Translations under genes and position numbers: made by a program
Shown here: in pieces, positions 44,222 to 56,573 of the stretch
Layout of the letters: each line of letters begins with the position of its first letter
How positions within the stretch are numbered: position 1 is the stretch's first letter
The notes under the pieces: generated by a model
Told to the model about the DNA's origin: nothing
What the model saw: the letters and a program-made list of their open reading frames with translations, nothing else
The model's database searches: none
Source of the DNA: Adiantum capillus-veneris
Taxonomy: Eukaryota > Streptophyta > Polypodiopsida > Polypodiales > Pteridaceae
Direction of reading: 5' to 3'
NCBI GenBank assembly: GCA_014529385.2
Contig: CM043953.1
Span: forward strand, 115,788,049 to 115,852,048
Length of the DNA stretch: 64,000 bases

Positions 44222-46545
44222 AAATGATGTGTTGTAAGGAAACCAGATTGTTCAATATATTTTACACTCACATAGCTACACATAATGGAGAATCAAAATG
44301 CAGAAAGAAAACCATGTATTGAGTAATTTGGGTGTTTGTCTAAGCTGTCTTAAACGATTTTTTGAGCAGGTTAAGATTCTCATTGAACATGTTCATATCA
44401 CCTTGTAACCAATCGTCTTTGTTGCATATAAAAAAAAAGCATGTCTATTGAGCACCAAACCTCAGCCTTGGCGTTACGTGTATCTAGTTCTTGATCCTTG
44501 ACTACAATATGTAGCTTTTTCCAACTGTGATACACAACTTTGCTAGCATAAGATGTGTTATATATTCTTCCATGTTTTGTTGGATTAGGATCGTATATGA
44601 CAAGGGATTTAGATGAAAACCTCCATGCCTTGACCCCATCGATGGATGGTTTTCATGGAACATCCTTCTCACCAGTTGATCTCTATTCATCCCACTGGAT
44701 TTTCACATTACCCCCATGAAGACCCATGTTTGATTATACCAATTCTAGGCACTCTAGGCCACTTGTTGCTTTGCCGAGTTCTTGATTTTTCAAGAAAACC
44801 CAATCTATAGGTAGACCAATTTCTCCACAATTCTACAAAGAGCATGCATTGTACAAATGTGGACGTTCACAAGTGGTATTTCCAAAACTGCACGAAAACC
44901 CAGGTCCTCATTATGACGAGTTGGAGCCTTTCTCCACCACTTTGGATCCATGACCTTTGCAGACTTCATGCAAGACAGACATGGTGACTTTGCCATTGTA
45001 CCCGTTCCACAATTATACATGCACTTTAGTATTTTAAGGTCACCTACAAGACGCCACTAGACTTGAAAATCAATCCTTTCATCCACATGTAGTACGTCTC
45101 CATGGTTTGTCTAATTATCAATTACCTCTGGAACATTGGCTTGGTGGAACACCTAGTATACAATGTCATGATCTTCTTTCTTTATTTGCAACACAAAATA
45201 AAAGAGTAAGAACATATGTGAACTTTTGAGCATAGCTCACAATCTTGCTAATGTGCAAGCAAATGACATACCTCAAAAGCTTTTAGCCACCATATGCTTG
45301 ACTTTGACTAAACACTAATATACAAAGGATCATTGATATACAAACACTAATAATGTTTGACTTTGACTAAACACTAATATACAAAGGATCATTGGTGGGA
45401 TACTTTGAGAGTGCCCTATTCATTGATGTAATAGTTACACACTCTAGCTTCTTCTCTTTAACAAGCTCACACTCATCCAGCTTCAACACAAAATGTAACA
45501 CCCCACATGACTCCTCAAACGTGACGTTGTAAAAATTTACCATTCTCTTTTGCAACATTTGGAGGTCCATAAAAATATTATTGAAATCATCATATGTTAA
45601 GTTTGCTCCACGAAAACTGGAAGTTGCTTTAATATGAAAGGAATGTCCAAAAATTTATGTTTGTGTGTTGTTCAATTGAAATCTCTCTTTCCAAACAATC
45701 AATGTAGTTGGTAAGAGTTTGGACTTTATCCCTTCTTTACAAAGATGGAGGAGATAGACTCTTGTATAGATAAATTTCTTCTTTTGTTGACACCAAGACA
45801 ATCAAGTGTGCCTTGTATTTCTTTTGCAAACACTGAGTTTTTTGAAATAAAGCAGTCTACCAAGTTTCGTTGTTGTAGAACCTTAAACTTGTTGTCGTGA
45901 ACTATATTTCCTGGAAGGTTTCTACTTATCAATGGCTTTAGTATTTTCCCTACAGTGGCTTTGGGGTCAATGTTTTCTTTGTTAAAATAGATCGCATCTC
46001 TACATGAAAAACAATACATACCTAAGAAATCAAAAGATTTTAACTAAAACTGTCTACATAGTCAAGAAGTATCACCTCAATGCTTGGATTCTTTTCTTAA
46101 GACCACCAGGTGCAACCTTCAAAGTCTCAAGATTGTGTAGTTTCTTCCTTTGTATACGACCACCCAAGATTGTGCCCTTCATTTGATAACGTTGTACCTT
46201 TTCTTTCAGTTCTTGTACCTCTTGTTTGTGTTGCAAAATGGTTTGCTAATCACTAGAAATTGACGGACAACCTCACTTTGTTGTGCATGCAGAACGAAAA
46301 TTATATTTTTTGGGTTTTCCACTTAGAGATTTGCAATAGCCACACAGGCCAGTCTCTCCCATCACCAGCAAAGTTAAGGTCAATAAGCATGTAGGATTGG
46401 CAAATGCTGGAGAGGCATTAGTCATAGGGTTCTTAGGATAGAGCGAGCCATTCCTCCAAATATCTACATGTTTAGCTCCTTGATCTCTTAGTGTTTCTTT
46501 ATGTGGGGGAGTTACATGTGTGTTTGTTCTGCTCTTTGCTTAAAC

Positions 46546-46926
46546 AATGGTTTATATTCAAGGTCTAGGTCAATGGTTCATATTTAGGGTCCAGGTCAAT
46601 GTGAAGGTGATATTTAGCTCATTTCTATGCAAGGTTTGTGAGTGTTGATGAGTGAGCCATTAGCCAACAGTGAAAAAGGAGCTTGAAATGCAAGTTGTGG
46701 TTACAAATTTGTTCCCTCCATGTTGATGAGGTCCATTCAATGCAACTAAAAAGGAGCATATACCTCAATAATTACAGACGTTGTGAAACACTGTAAAGAA
46801 TCTATTCACTTTTTGAACTATTACCATGAAGGATTCCCTTCTATTATTTGCCTCTTTTTCTAGAGAGAAAATGCGGAAAATACATTTCTTTAGAAGGCCC
46901 TACAAATGACTTTCAAAATTCGCTAG
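46546..46926. other. Upstream region of the unidentified gene
   Basis: No gene seen. A short tandem phrase (TATTCAAGGTCTAGGTCAATGG / TATTTAGGGTCCAGGTCAATG type) lies at about 46550-46600. A promoter for the minus-strand gene could lie here but no clear TATA box was found. Confidence 0.35.
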
Positions 46927-47281
46927 TGACTCTGTGTCTATGTTTTTTATTAAAAAGACCAAAACTCTTGGCTCAATCAAAGAAAGCTATAAGGTTGGCA
47001 AAATAAAAAGGCCACATTATTAGCAAGACAATATTATATTATAAATATAAATAGCTACATTGTAAGCTAATATATTACAAAAAGCCCAATGGGTAGGTCG
47101 GCCATTCTGACGCTCAATAGTGTGTCCTTTTCCTCTCTCTCTTCTCTATATACATGTGTGTAGGTTGATGATCTATTAACTTGTTTGCAGGCTTTATGAA
47201 ATTTTGATATAAATAGATTGATTTTATATTAATTTCACTAATTAGTCTCTGTTCCATTGCTAAAATAGCAATTCTTTGACA
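46927..47281 (+). repeat. Candidate 5' LTR
   Basis: Direct repeat of 55752-56084. Shared phrases include CCAAAACTCTTGGCTC, AGCTACATTGTAAGCTAAT and TTGCTAAAAT. Identity is well below that of the inner Ty3 LTRs, so the pair is old. Confidence 0.6.
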
Positions 47282-50200
47282 TTATTATCAAAGCAATTTT
47301 AGTTTTTCTTTGTTTTTCAAAAGAGAGAACGATCTCAGGGAAAGGATCAAGTCCGATTGATTCATCATAATATGCATTCACAAACAATTCTAGATCCACA
47401 AAGCAATAATACCATGTTTGATGCATATGTTGCAACACAAACACGAAGAACAATCTTTGAGTTTATCTTTCAAACTATGTTAGATGTTCAAGATGTGGGC
47501 AAGAAGAAAAATTAGCCCAACAAAGGATAAGAATACCTTTTTAAAAGAAGAGAACCTTAACTTCTCTTTCAAAAATGGTAATTGCGAGATTAAAGATGGC
47601 TATCAAGGTCTAAAAATTTCTTCTCGTGAGGCGATGGAGAAATTTGCCAAAGAGACCAGCACTTTAAATTCAAAAATCAAAGTATGCCAACAAAATGATG
47701 AAAAGGTACTCTATTTTTCTTTTGCATGTTTTATATATGCATAGATTACGTTTTAGATGATACTCTATTACACATATATGTGCTTCATCACATGAATGTA
47801 TGTTAAAAGGTTGGTAGAGAAGGAGCACATATAAAATTTAAGGTTGTTAAATAAAATCTACTTGCATAGCAAAAGTTAGGAGATGATATTGCATGTCAAA
47901 CTTTACACTGCTACAATGACAATTCTATGGATCTAATAGCAATCATGGCAGAAATGTTTTTCATGAACATACCTCTTCTTTGCCTTATGCAAAGAAAAAC
48001 ATGATTAATAACTATGATAGATAAACAATTTACGAACTTCCTAAGTTCCTCTTATAGTCATGGTTCTTCAAGTAATTGTTGAAGGAAACACATTAAAGAG
48101 AAGTGACTTGCCATAAAAGAGGCAAATGATCCTTGAACAAAAATGTCTCATAGTTGCTACTAAAACATCAAGGGCATGCCTTCCTTCAATGTTATATTTG
48201 CAAAACACAATGATGCTAGTGATTTGTAGCTATGCACACACAGTTTTTAATGAACAAATGGATATACCTACTCTCTATTAGGTCTACAAAAGATGCCAAA
48301 TGTCATAAAAACTAATATCTAACTTTACCAAATGATTTTCTCATGTTAAATTGATTATTTAATATGGGGAGATAATATAAGAGTAAGAATATAAATATGT
48401 GCTTTTCGGCCTATCTCAACCATGGACCTAAATAAGAGATGACATCATCTCTATTACGGGGCCCAAAAGGGAGATGATCTACTAAAGACGAAGGTGCAAT
48501 AAGTGCTTAAAGCTCATCCCATCAAGGGACCAAGAGGAGAGATGATTGCATCTCATTAAGGATTGAAAAAGGAGATAGTCTACCAAAGAGCAGGGTGCAC
48601 TTAATGAAGCCTTTAATACCCTAAGGTTAGCTTCATTAAATCCTCCAAAGGTAAGTGTTAAGATCTTTTAAACTTATGTTCATTTATTCGAGTGATTGAT
48701 GATGGAGCACATGCCAACCAAGGTAAGGTGCTTGCTGACTAAGGTGTTAGCGACTAAGCACCTTGAGGTGCTTCAAAGTAACCAAGGAGGCCTAGTAAAG
48801 AGGGGGTTAGCCCATTTTCTAGGGGAGAGAGAGAAAAATTCTACACTCTCTCACAAGGCCATTTCCCTCTTATGGGTCATAAGGGCACATGTCAGGCTCC
48901 TAGCCCTATTGCCCCATAATGAGCATGATATCCGATTTAGTTAATTTAAATGAGCATATCTTTATTGAAAAATGTATTATAGATTCCAATTAATTTTTAA
49001 GAACTCCTAAATTCCTATTAGACAATCTACCAAGGGGTATAATGAGAATAAAGCAACCCATATGCTAGCTCAATTCCTATTGGCTAGTTGACCTAGAGGT
49101 CCAATAAGAATTTACCTCATTTAATTAAATGCATTAAGCCTTGGAAAATAGGGGTAAGAATTTACCTTATTTAAGTCAATGCATGAAGCCTTGGAAAATA
49201 GGGGTAAGAAGAAACACTTGTCACAATGCTACCCCTGTTGCTTGAAATGACCAAGGCCAACCATTGGCTAGCCCCCAAAGTGTCCAATGAGAATGAAGCT
49301 AGTATATTTGACCCAATCTCCCTCTCTCTCTTTCATGAATCCCACCTCCCATTTCTCCCTCTCATTGTGTGTGAAGCACTCAAGTCTTCTCTTGCTCCAA
49401 GCTTGTGAAGAGAAGAAGCCTACACCAACAACTCTCGGCTATGGAATGCAAATCCAACCAAGAGCCAAGCTCAAAAGCATACTATCATCTCCTTCATCTA
49501 CATTATCTATGACAAGCTAAAGCTACTATGAGTAATGATATGCAAGGGGTTACTTCTTTCTTGTAAGGATACTTCTCCTTGTCTATTCTTACAATCCCTG
49601 CTAGCTCTCCTCACCTTTCATGGTGTTTGAGGTCTTGGAATATCTCTCATCACCTTTCATGGTGTTTGAGGCCCTTGGGATAGAGGCTTGGGATGATTTC
49701 AAATTCATTTCAAGCTATTTAAGTGTTGTTTACTACAAAATCTTGGTGCATGAAGCTTCCCATCCTTATAACACCAAAGAGGTCCCAAGAAACACAAGAT
49801 TTGTATTGTACCAAGTCTCTCTTGATAGAAGAACCTATAATACAAAAGCCTTTTGGAGGGTGGACCGGCTCCAAGTAAATCTAGTCCTCAATTGTTGTTA
49901 ATTTCTCTAATTGTCCCTCTTTTCCAAGTCATTGCTCATGCCATGTTAATTAGGAAACGTGTTCTATGTTATTCTCCTTTTGATACAATGTAAGTTATTA
50001 GGCCATTTCCATTACATTGGTGTAAGAACTATTGGTTTCTCTTTTCTTGCTTAAGAAGAGATGTCCTTAAGTAGCCTATGAATGGTTAGTTTTACTCATT
50101 ATATTAGGGCAAGTAGGATTGGATTTGTTTCTAGAATTGTCGAGCCCACTTTGTGGATATGGTGCACACCTCAAAAGTTGTAGTCTTAATCATATAGTTT

Positions 50201-50550
50201 TTTTAGACTTGCCAATGGCTTTACCATTATTGAGCTAGTAGAAGTCCAAAAGGAGCTATCCCTTGGCAATTTTGCAATGTTAAACCCACTCTACTACTCT
50301 CTATAATTAACAAAATCTAAGCCATGGGTGTAGATGCTTAAGTGCTAATTTTCAAGAGGTAAAGAGGAGTAGAAACCAAGGTATTGAAGACTACCAAAGA
50401 ATAACTAGTGAACACACAAATGCTGTTATCATGACTTACAAAAATAAAGAGAGTAGGATCAATGTTGATGACTTTGATTTTGCACATGAAGGTGTTACTA
50501 ATGAAACCCCCGTGCTTGTGAATTATCTTGTCACTAGGCCTTAACAAGCC
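47282..50550 (+). other. Leader-like stretch with no recognised gene
   Basis: One 86-codon frame at 47484-47744 (Lys/Asn-rich) has no recognisable motif. A duplication of about 55 bp (GCCTTGGAAAATAGGGGTAAGAA type) lies at about 49135-49210. A CTCACCTTTCATGGTGTTTGAGG phrase is repeated at about 49610 and 49648. No RNA gene found. Confidence 0.4.
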
Positions 50551-51837
50551 ATGGGAAACCTTGCTCTACCAGGTGAAGTTCAACAACAACTTCACGCTTA
50601 TGGTATTCTCCCTACTTCCCAAGAAGAGAGAGCACCTGAGAAGTCTCTTGGAGTTACCTCCAAAAGAGGACTCTCTGTGGAGAGAGAAGAGGAGAACCCA
50701 TATCAAGAGCTTTGGAAATTGCTACTTGAAGATGCACCCCCACCTAAGAGAACGGGCCATGCCCCACATGAAGAGCCTCCAACAAAGGAGAGAGAAAGAA
50801 GTGAATCTCCCTATGTTTCCATGGAAGATGTGGCTCCACAAAAGCAACAAGCACAAAGATTTCCTACTCCACCAAAGAGGAAGAGATCACCACATAGTCT
50901 TCCTCACCGCAAATCAAAGAGAGAAAAGAAGAAGTTGAGGAAGAAAAAGGAGAGAAAAAGGTTACCCTCTTCTCCATCTTCATCACCTTCTTCCTGTTTT
51001 GATGAAAGTAGCAGCTATTCCTCAAAGGAATCCCAAAGGAGAGGACATAGAAGATCTTGTGCTGCTTGAAAGAGGTCCAATAAGCTCAAAATTCCAAAGA
51101 GGGAGGAAAGAACATCTCTTTCTTACCTATGATGCTACCATTGGTGCAACGGACAAAGTATTGGACTTTATCCAATAATTTGATGCTTCTTTTGGAGATG
51201 AGGGCTTCACGGAGTCCTCAAAGCTATGGCATGTAACTATGCAGGCAATAGTGGGATAGAGCCTTTGGGCTACTGGAGAAGCTCCTAGGACATGGAAAGC
51301 TTTAAGAGCTTCCATTATGAGGCAATTTCTTGCTAGAAATGCTCAGGATAAACTCCTCACCAAATGGCAAAGCTAAAGTTGTCTCCATATGAGTCTATTC
51401 ACAAGTATGTGGACAAGTTTTGGAATTTACATCTCAAAGCCACTCTCTACAAAAAGATAGACTTTAAGGAGCAAAAGCAACAATTTTGTGCAGGGCTTTT
51501 AGAAGCCATGAACAAGTATGTTAACTCGCTATTTTTGGCGGTCATACATCATATCATGGTTGCCATAAGAATCAATTTCCAACAAGGGGCTAAGAGAAAT
51601 CTTAAGCCCATGGAAATGAAGAATAAACATGAGCCTAAAGGGAAGAATAATCCTCAAAATTCTTCCAAGGGCAACTCTAGCAACAACAAACCTAAGGAGA
51701 AGGGAGTCTACAGAGGTAAAAATAGGCTCACTCATGAAGAACTAGAGCGGTACTGCAAAGATAATAAGTGCTTCAAGTGTGGAGAGCAAGGACAGTCCTA
51801 TCGTACTGCTCCTCAAAGGAATGCTTGCAATGAATAA
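50551..51837 (+). pseudogene. Gag of the decayed Ty3 element
   Basis: The frame 50551-51069 (172 codons) begins MGNLALPGEVQQQLHAYGIL and becomes strongly Lys/Ser-rich. After stops and frameshifts come capsid-type gag blocks (51.15-51.5 kb: SSKLWHVTMQAI, APRTWKALRASIMRQFLARN, SPYESIHKYVDKFWNLHLKA). At 51.76 kb there is a zinc knuckle, KCFKCGEQGQSYRTAP, in which the His and last Cys are lost. It would have packaged the element's RNA. Dead. Confidence 0.75.
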
Positions 51838-51899
51838 CCTAGAGCTTCAATGGTTGAAGCCCCAAAAGAGGATGTTCATTGCAAAGGTTATCCTCTTTC

Positions 51900-52320
51900 T
51901 TATGCTTGGGGGAAGGTGGAGAACATGATTTCCTAATCCTTTTTTACCCATGCTCAACTCACAACTTCATATCTATTGAGTTAGCCACCAGGCTAGGCAT
52001 ATAAGAGTTTGAGATAGGAGATGCTATGAAGGAGGATGGGGCCTTCATTGGTCAAGATGTATTTGTTACTCCCTTAATGAAAAAGCTAAGGCTCCACATC
52101 CAAGGATACATGGACAAAGAAGACTTTCCATCTCTCCTCTTAGACATGAGGATGTAATCCTAGGGGCACCATGGTTTGATTTCCTTGCTACCTCTATCAA
52201 GTTCCCTAAAAGGAAAATCTCTTTCAAGTTCAGGGAAAAAGATATGTGCATAGTTGCACAAGAGTTGGGTAACACAATACCCCTTGTACATATTCAAGCT
52301 TTGATAAGTCTATAAAGAGT
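51900..52320 (+). pseudogene. Protease remnant of the decayed Ty3 element
   Basis: Broken frames give CSTHNFISIELATRLG, the position and style of a retropepsin active-site region with its catalytic DSG altered. About 70 residues on, ILGAPWFDFLATSIKF corresponds to the ILG motif. It lies between gag and reverse transcriptase as expected. Confidence 0.6.
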
Positions 52321-52499
52321 TCTATTTTTGCGTACAAGATTTTTGTTAAAGACTTTTTAATTCATGGTAATGAAACACAAGTAAATGGAAGTGGAATGCA
52401 TGAGATTTAGAGTTATATAAAATTCCTTAATCAATTCCAAGGTGTTTTTATTCATAACATCCCTGGAGAGTTACCTCCAAAATGAGGGGATGATGACCA

Positions 52500-53600
52500 T
52501 GCAATTTAGATTCTACCAGGAAGTTCACCACCTAATAAGCCTCCTTATAGAGTTTCACAAGCTCAACAAGAGGAGATTATGAGGCAATTGAATAAAGCGG
52601 TAGTGAAAGAAATGGTGAGACCTAGCTCCTCTCCATTTTCCTCACAAGTTGTTTTAGTGCAAAAGAAAGACGGCACCTATCACATGTGTGTTGACTATAT
52701 ATTACTAAATAGAATTATAATCAAGAATAGGTTTCATGTGCCTTGAATAGAAGATCTATTTGATAAGTTACAAGGGTCCACCTAATTTAGTAGGATAGAC
52801 TTCAAAAGTGGCTATCATCAAATGAGGATAGCCGATGAAGATATTGTAAAGACCGCTTTGCGTACTACATTTGGTCTTTATTGTTATGCCTTTTGGCTTA
52901 ACAAATGCTCCAACCACTTTTAGTTGCATGATGGAGAGAATCTTTTGACCATATCACAACTTTACTGGAGTATTTTTTGACGATGTGATCATCTACTCCA
53001 AGTCTATTGAGGAGCACAATAAACATTTACAAGTACTCTTTCAAGAACTGAGAGATAATAGATTGAGGAGATGATCTAGCATCCCACAAAGTTGGAGGTA
53101 ATAAAAGAATAGCCTAACTCAAGGAAATTACATGAACTAAGAAGATTTATTGATATGTGCACATATTATAGATGCTTCATAGAAGCATTCTCTTCAACTG
53201 CAGGTCCATTACATAACTTAACCAAAAATAACATTAAGTATGTGTTGACTCAAAATAAATAAGAGGCTTTTGATGCATTAAAACAAAAGCTCATCTCTCA
53301 ACCTGTGCTTGCATTACCCGATCTCATGAAACCATCTGAGGTCCAATGGGATGGTTGTGGTTATTGCCTTGGAGAAATTTTGCTCCAAGAAGAGCATGCC
53401 ATAGCATATGAGAGTTGTAGACTCAACCTAGATGAGTAAATTTTGGGCATATATAAAAAAGGGCTATTAGCTGTTCTTTATGCCCTATAATCATGAAAAC
53501 AATATCACTTGATGTTGTTATATCTCACAAAGTCCATTGAGATACATGAATAAGATACCTTGGAGCAAGGTTCTTTTTAAATAGAGATGCTAATGCATAA
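52500..53600 (+). pseudogene. Reverse transcriptase-RNase H remnant of the decayed Ty3 element
   Basis: Includes [63 protein letters not shown] and, after a frameshift, FDDVIIYSKSIEEHNKHL (catalytic Asp pair present). RNase H-like WDGCGYCLGEILLQEEHAIA follows. At least five stops or frameshifts. Integrase was not seen downstream. Confidence 0.8.
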
Positions 53601-53832
53601 CAATGTTGCTCTTGGCACTCAAATATGACATCCAAAGGTACTTCACAATGTCAACTATGCTCTTCACCAAATTAGCAAGTTACACATTTTCCATGTTCTT
53701 TACATTTCTTATTAGTGAGCCTAATTTAATGGTCAAAAGTATTTGCATGTACACTTTTGTAAAATGTCATAATTAATGCTTATTGACCACAAGGATCTTA
53801 CCACTTTGGTAATTAAAGGTCTTAAATATAAA

Positions 53833-53878
<46 letters not shown>

Positions 53879-55751
53879 AATCCTATAAAAGATGGTTGAT
53901 CTCTCAAAGAATCTTTACTATGCATAATGTTTTTCTTCCATTTCTAAGGAATAAAGGTTTATGATGGCATAAAGAGTTCATAATTCCATAAATATGCTTT
54001 TAAAATGTTACAGCTTATTTATAAGCACAATGTTGAAAACAAGGATGTCAAGATGAACAGAATGCTCAACGAAAGGCATCATTTCAAAATGACATTAAAA
54101 GGTAAATTCATGATTGACCTTTGGACTTGGTAAAAAAAGAATAATTTAACTCTTTTGTGAAAATCTACTAAATGCCAATGTTTGAAATAGATTAATGCAC
54201 TCAAATAGAAGAGTCTTTGCCACTCAAGGCATGTGTAATCTACATATACTGTGGCAAAATCAAAGAAAGATAAAAAGTACCTAAAAGTTGTGAAAGTGAT
54301 TGATTTTAATTCTTAAAGATGATACAATTTGCCATTATCAAGCATAATGGAACTTTATAGTTCAAATGAGCATGATTACTTCTCCTAAATTGGGCCAAGG
54401 CTTGTTCAAAGCATGATGTAAGCAAACATTGGCAAGGAGATTATATGTTACAAAAAGAGCTATAAGGGGTGTTTTACCAAATGAGCCAGTAACAAAGGCT
54501 ATGCTTGACATGAGCTACCTCATCTACAAAGTGGCATCATCTGCCCTCTTCAAGGCAAGGTATTTTGAACGGTAAGTTTTTGTGACATTTTCATTTACAC
54601 ATTTTTATTGCTTATTGCTCAAAATAATTAGCATAATTGTAGATGATCAAAGAGATGCAAAATGAGATGAAGTAAAATCATTTGTTTACATGCTCTTCAT
54701 TTGTGTTACAAATGTCCCAAAGTGTACGCATACAAAAAGACACACGCTTGCAGCAGCTAAGTCTCCCAAGTGGTGAGTAGGCTTGCAATCTACTATTGAA
54801 AGGTGTGGTGCTTCATTGATTATTGATGCTTGCGGCACAATTGGTCTCCCAAGCACCAAGTAGATAGGTCATCTATTGTGGAATGGCCAAGATGTGCTCA
54901 AATGATGATCGAGAGAAAATTGCCAAACGACCTAGTTAATCTTCTCTTAAACAAAAGCATAGTTGAGGACAACTATGATTTCAAGGGTGAGGTAATGTTA
55001 CCAAATTTCATTTTTTATATACTTAAATGACTTTCTCTTTCTTCTAATTGGTGATTAAAGGGGGTGAAGGTAAAAAAGAGTGAAAGGGGCAATGTTACAA
55101 AGATGGTAGTAAGATATGTCAAAGGACTCAATAACACCCCATCTATGAAATTATCTTAAAAAGTCCCAAAAAAATCGCAAACAATTCATGAGAGATATTA
55201 CAAGACCAAAGCGCCATTAATACGGGTCTCAAATGTCTTCAAAAGTGAAATGGGAATGTCTTTATAAAAGATAGAGGACACATCTTAAGGTCTAAATGTA
55301 TACCAAAAGAAGATGTTAGCTTCATAAGTGCATAGGGGGTTCTCTTGTTGAGACTCCAATGTATTTTCGTGGAACCAAAATGACACTGAAAGGGATTCTA
55401 AATGATTCAGAAAGAGAGCAAGTTGGATGGCTTGAAAAAATGGTCATAAAGGCCAACTTGCAACATGCAAAGTAAAGATAACTCAAGAAACGTGAGTGGT
55501 AGCTTTTAAAAGAAGCTAAAGACTCATAAAAAGAGGGAGGAAGGGCGTTTTTGCATGTAGAGACTCTCCCTCTCAGACAACAGGCAGTCGTGGAGTCAGT
55601 GAATGAACCCTTCACAAAAATAGACATAACTTGAGCTCCGGTTGTCAAAATTGCACAGCCCAAGATTTTAATCAAATCTTTCTTTGAGCTCTACGTATCT
55701 AAGGTTGAAGAAGAAATGATCAAGAACAAAGGAGAAAAACCCTTTTGTAGA
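53601..55751. other. No recognisable gene; decayed element interior
   Basis: Contains a GA run (53838-53875) and short unsupported frames at 53776-53964, 54830-55030 and (minus) 55322-55675. In retroelement terms this is where integrase and the 3' untranslated part would lie, but I see no HHCC or DDE motif. Confidence 0.4.
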
Positions 55752-56084
55752 CGACTTTGTGTCTATGTTTCTAATAAAAAAAGGCCAAAACTCTTGGCTC
55801 GATCAAAGAAGACTTTAAGGTTAGCAAATGATAAGGCCACCTTATTAGCAAGACAATGTTGAATGCAATTAGCTACATTGTAAGCTAATATAGTACAAAA
55901 ATCCCAATGGGGGGTCAAAACGTTCCAACCCGGAAATGGTGTCCTTTTTCTCTCTCTTCTCTAAATCTATACATGTTTGTAGGTGAATGATCTATAAATT
56001 ATTTGCATAGTTTATGAAATTGCTACATACATAGACTAATCTTACGTCATCTCTATTCCGTTGCTAAAATAATCATCTTTGACA
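55752..56084 (+). repeat. Candidate 3' LTR
   Basis: Direct repeat of 46927-47281, preceded by the purine-rich AAAGGAGAAAAA and ending TTTGACA. Confidence 0.6.
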
Positions 56085-56573
56085 CAATGCATTGCAAGTA
56101 CTCACAGAGGGACAATGGTTGATTAAAAACAACCCTATATCTTTCTTCAAGTGTCGCAAGGGCTTAACCCCTAGAGAGGAAAATCCCACTCAAGTTCTTG
56201 TGTGGACTGATTTCTCATACCTACTTGTGAGTTTTACCCATGGCTTAGCAAACTAGGAGTTGTGGTAGGAAGAGTGCTTGATCAAAAGTCTAGGGGAGGC
56301 CTTAGTCCGAAATGGGACTCTCATCTCCTCACTAAAGTTGACACCAACAAACCCATTAACACTAGTCTTGTAATAAGCCACAAATCTAGCTGAAGCCACG
56401 AAAGTGGCTTAGTGCAAGATTCTAGTAAACAAGCCATAACTTTTGTATTTTGCATCAAAACTTGATGAAACTTCTTAAGCATGGGTTTGAGATCCAGCAC
56501 AAGCTATAAAAATAAAATTCTATATAAAAAAGTCAAAAATAAAAAAATTGGTTTTAAAAAAATGAGCAAAATC
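56085..56573. other. No gene seen; junction stretch beside CACTA copy 3
   Basis: AT-rich sequence without recognised features. Its right end is the breakpoint of CACTA copy 3. It does not resemble the missing Gag or LTR of the outer Ty3 element. Confidence 0.4.

Larger units (their letters stand above)
39860..46545 (-). pseudogene. Unidentified gene with Cys/His motifs (copy B), split by a copia element
   Basis: Reading leftward from 46545: KHVDIWRNGSLYPKNPMTNA, a Cys-rich segment (CGYCKSLSGKPKKYNFRSAC), a coiled coil (EVQELKEKVQRYQMKGTILG) ending at a GT donor near 46080, and an exon DAIYFNKENIDPKATVGKIL after an AG acceptor. Further blocks lie at 45570-45367 and 45050-44500, including GDLKILKCMYNCGTGTMAKS with CLSCMKSAK, and NVHICTMHALCRIVEKLVYL. 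The copia element follows (40212-44221), then MEKSHDMVKNAYFKNTRHDG to a basic tail. The Cys-pair plus HxCTMH pattern suggests a metal-binding nuclease or a transposase-type protein, but that is inference. Several stops are present, so this copy looks dead. Confidence 0.5.
46927..56084 (+). mobile_element. Decayed plus-strand Ty3 element with candidate LTR pair
   Basis: Direct repeats of about 350 bp at 46927-47281 and 55752-56084 enclose gag (50.55-51.84 kb), protease and reverse transcriptase-RNase H remnants on the plus strand. The left repeat is followed by TTATTATCAAAGC, similar to a Met-tRNA primer site. The right repeat is preceded by a purine run, AAAGGAGAAAAA. Both repeats end TTTGACA. 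No target duplication could be shown, and integrase was not found. The link between the LTR pair and the coding core is inference. Confidence 0.55.
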
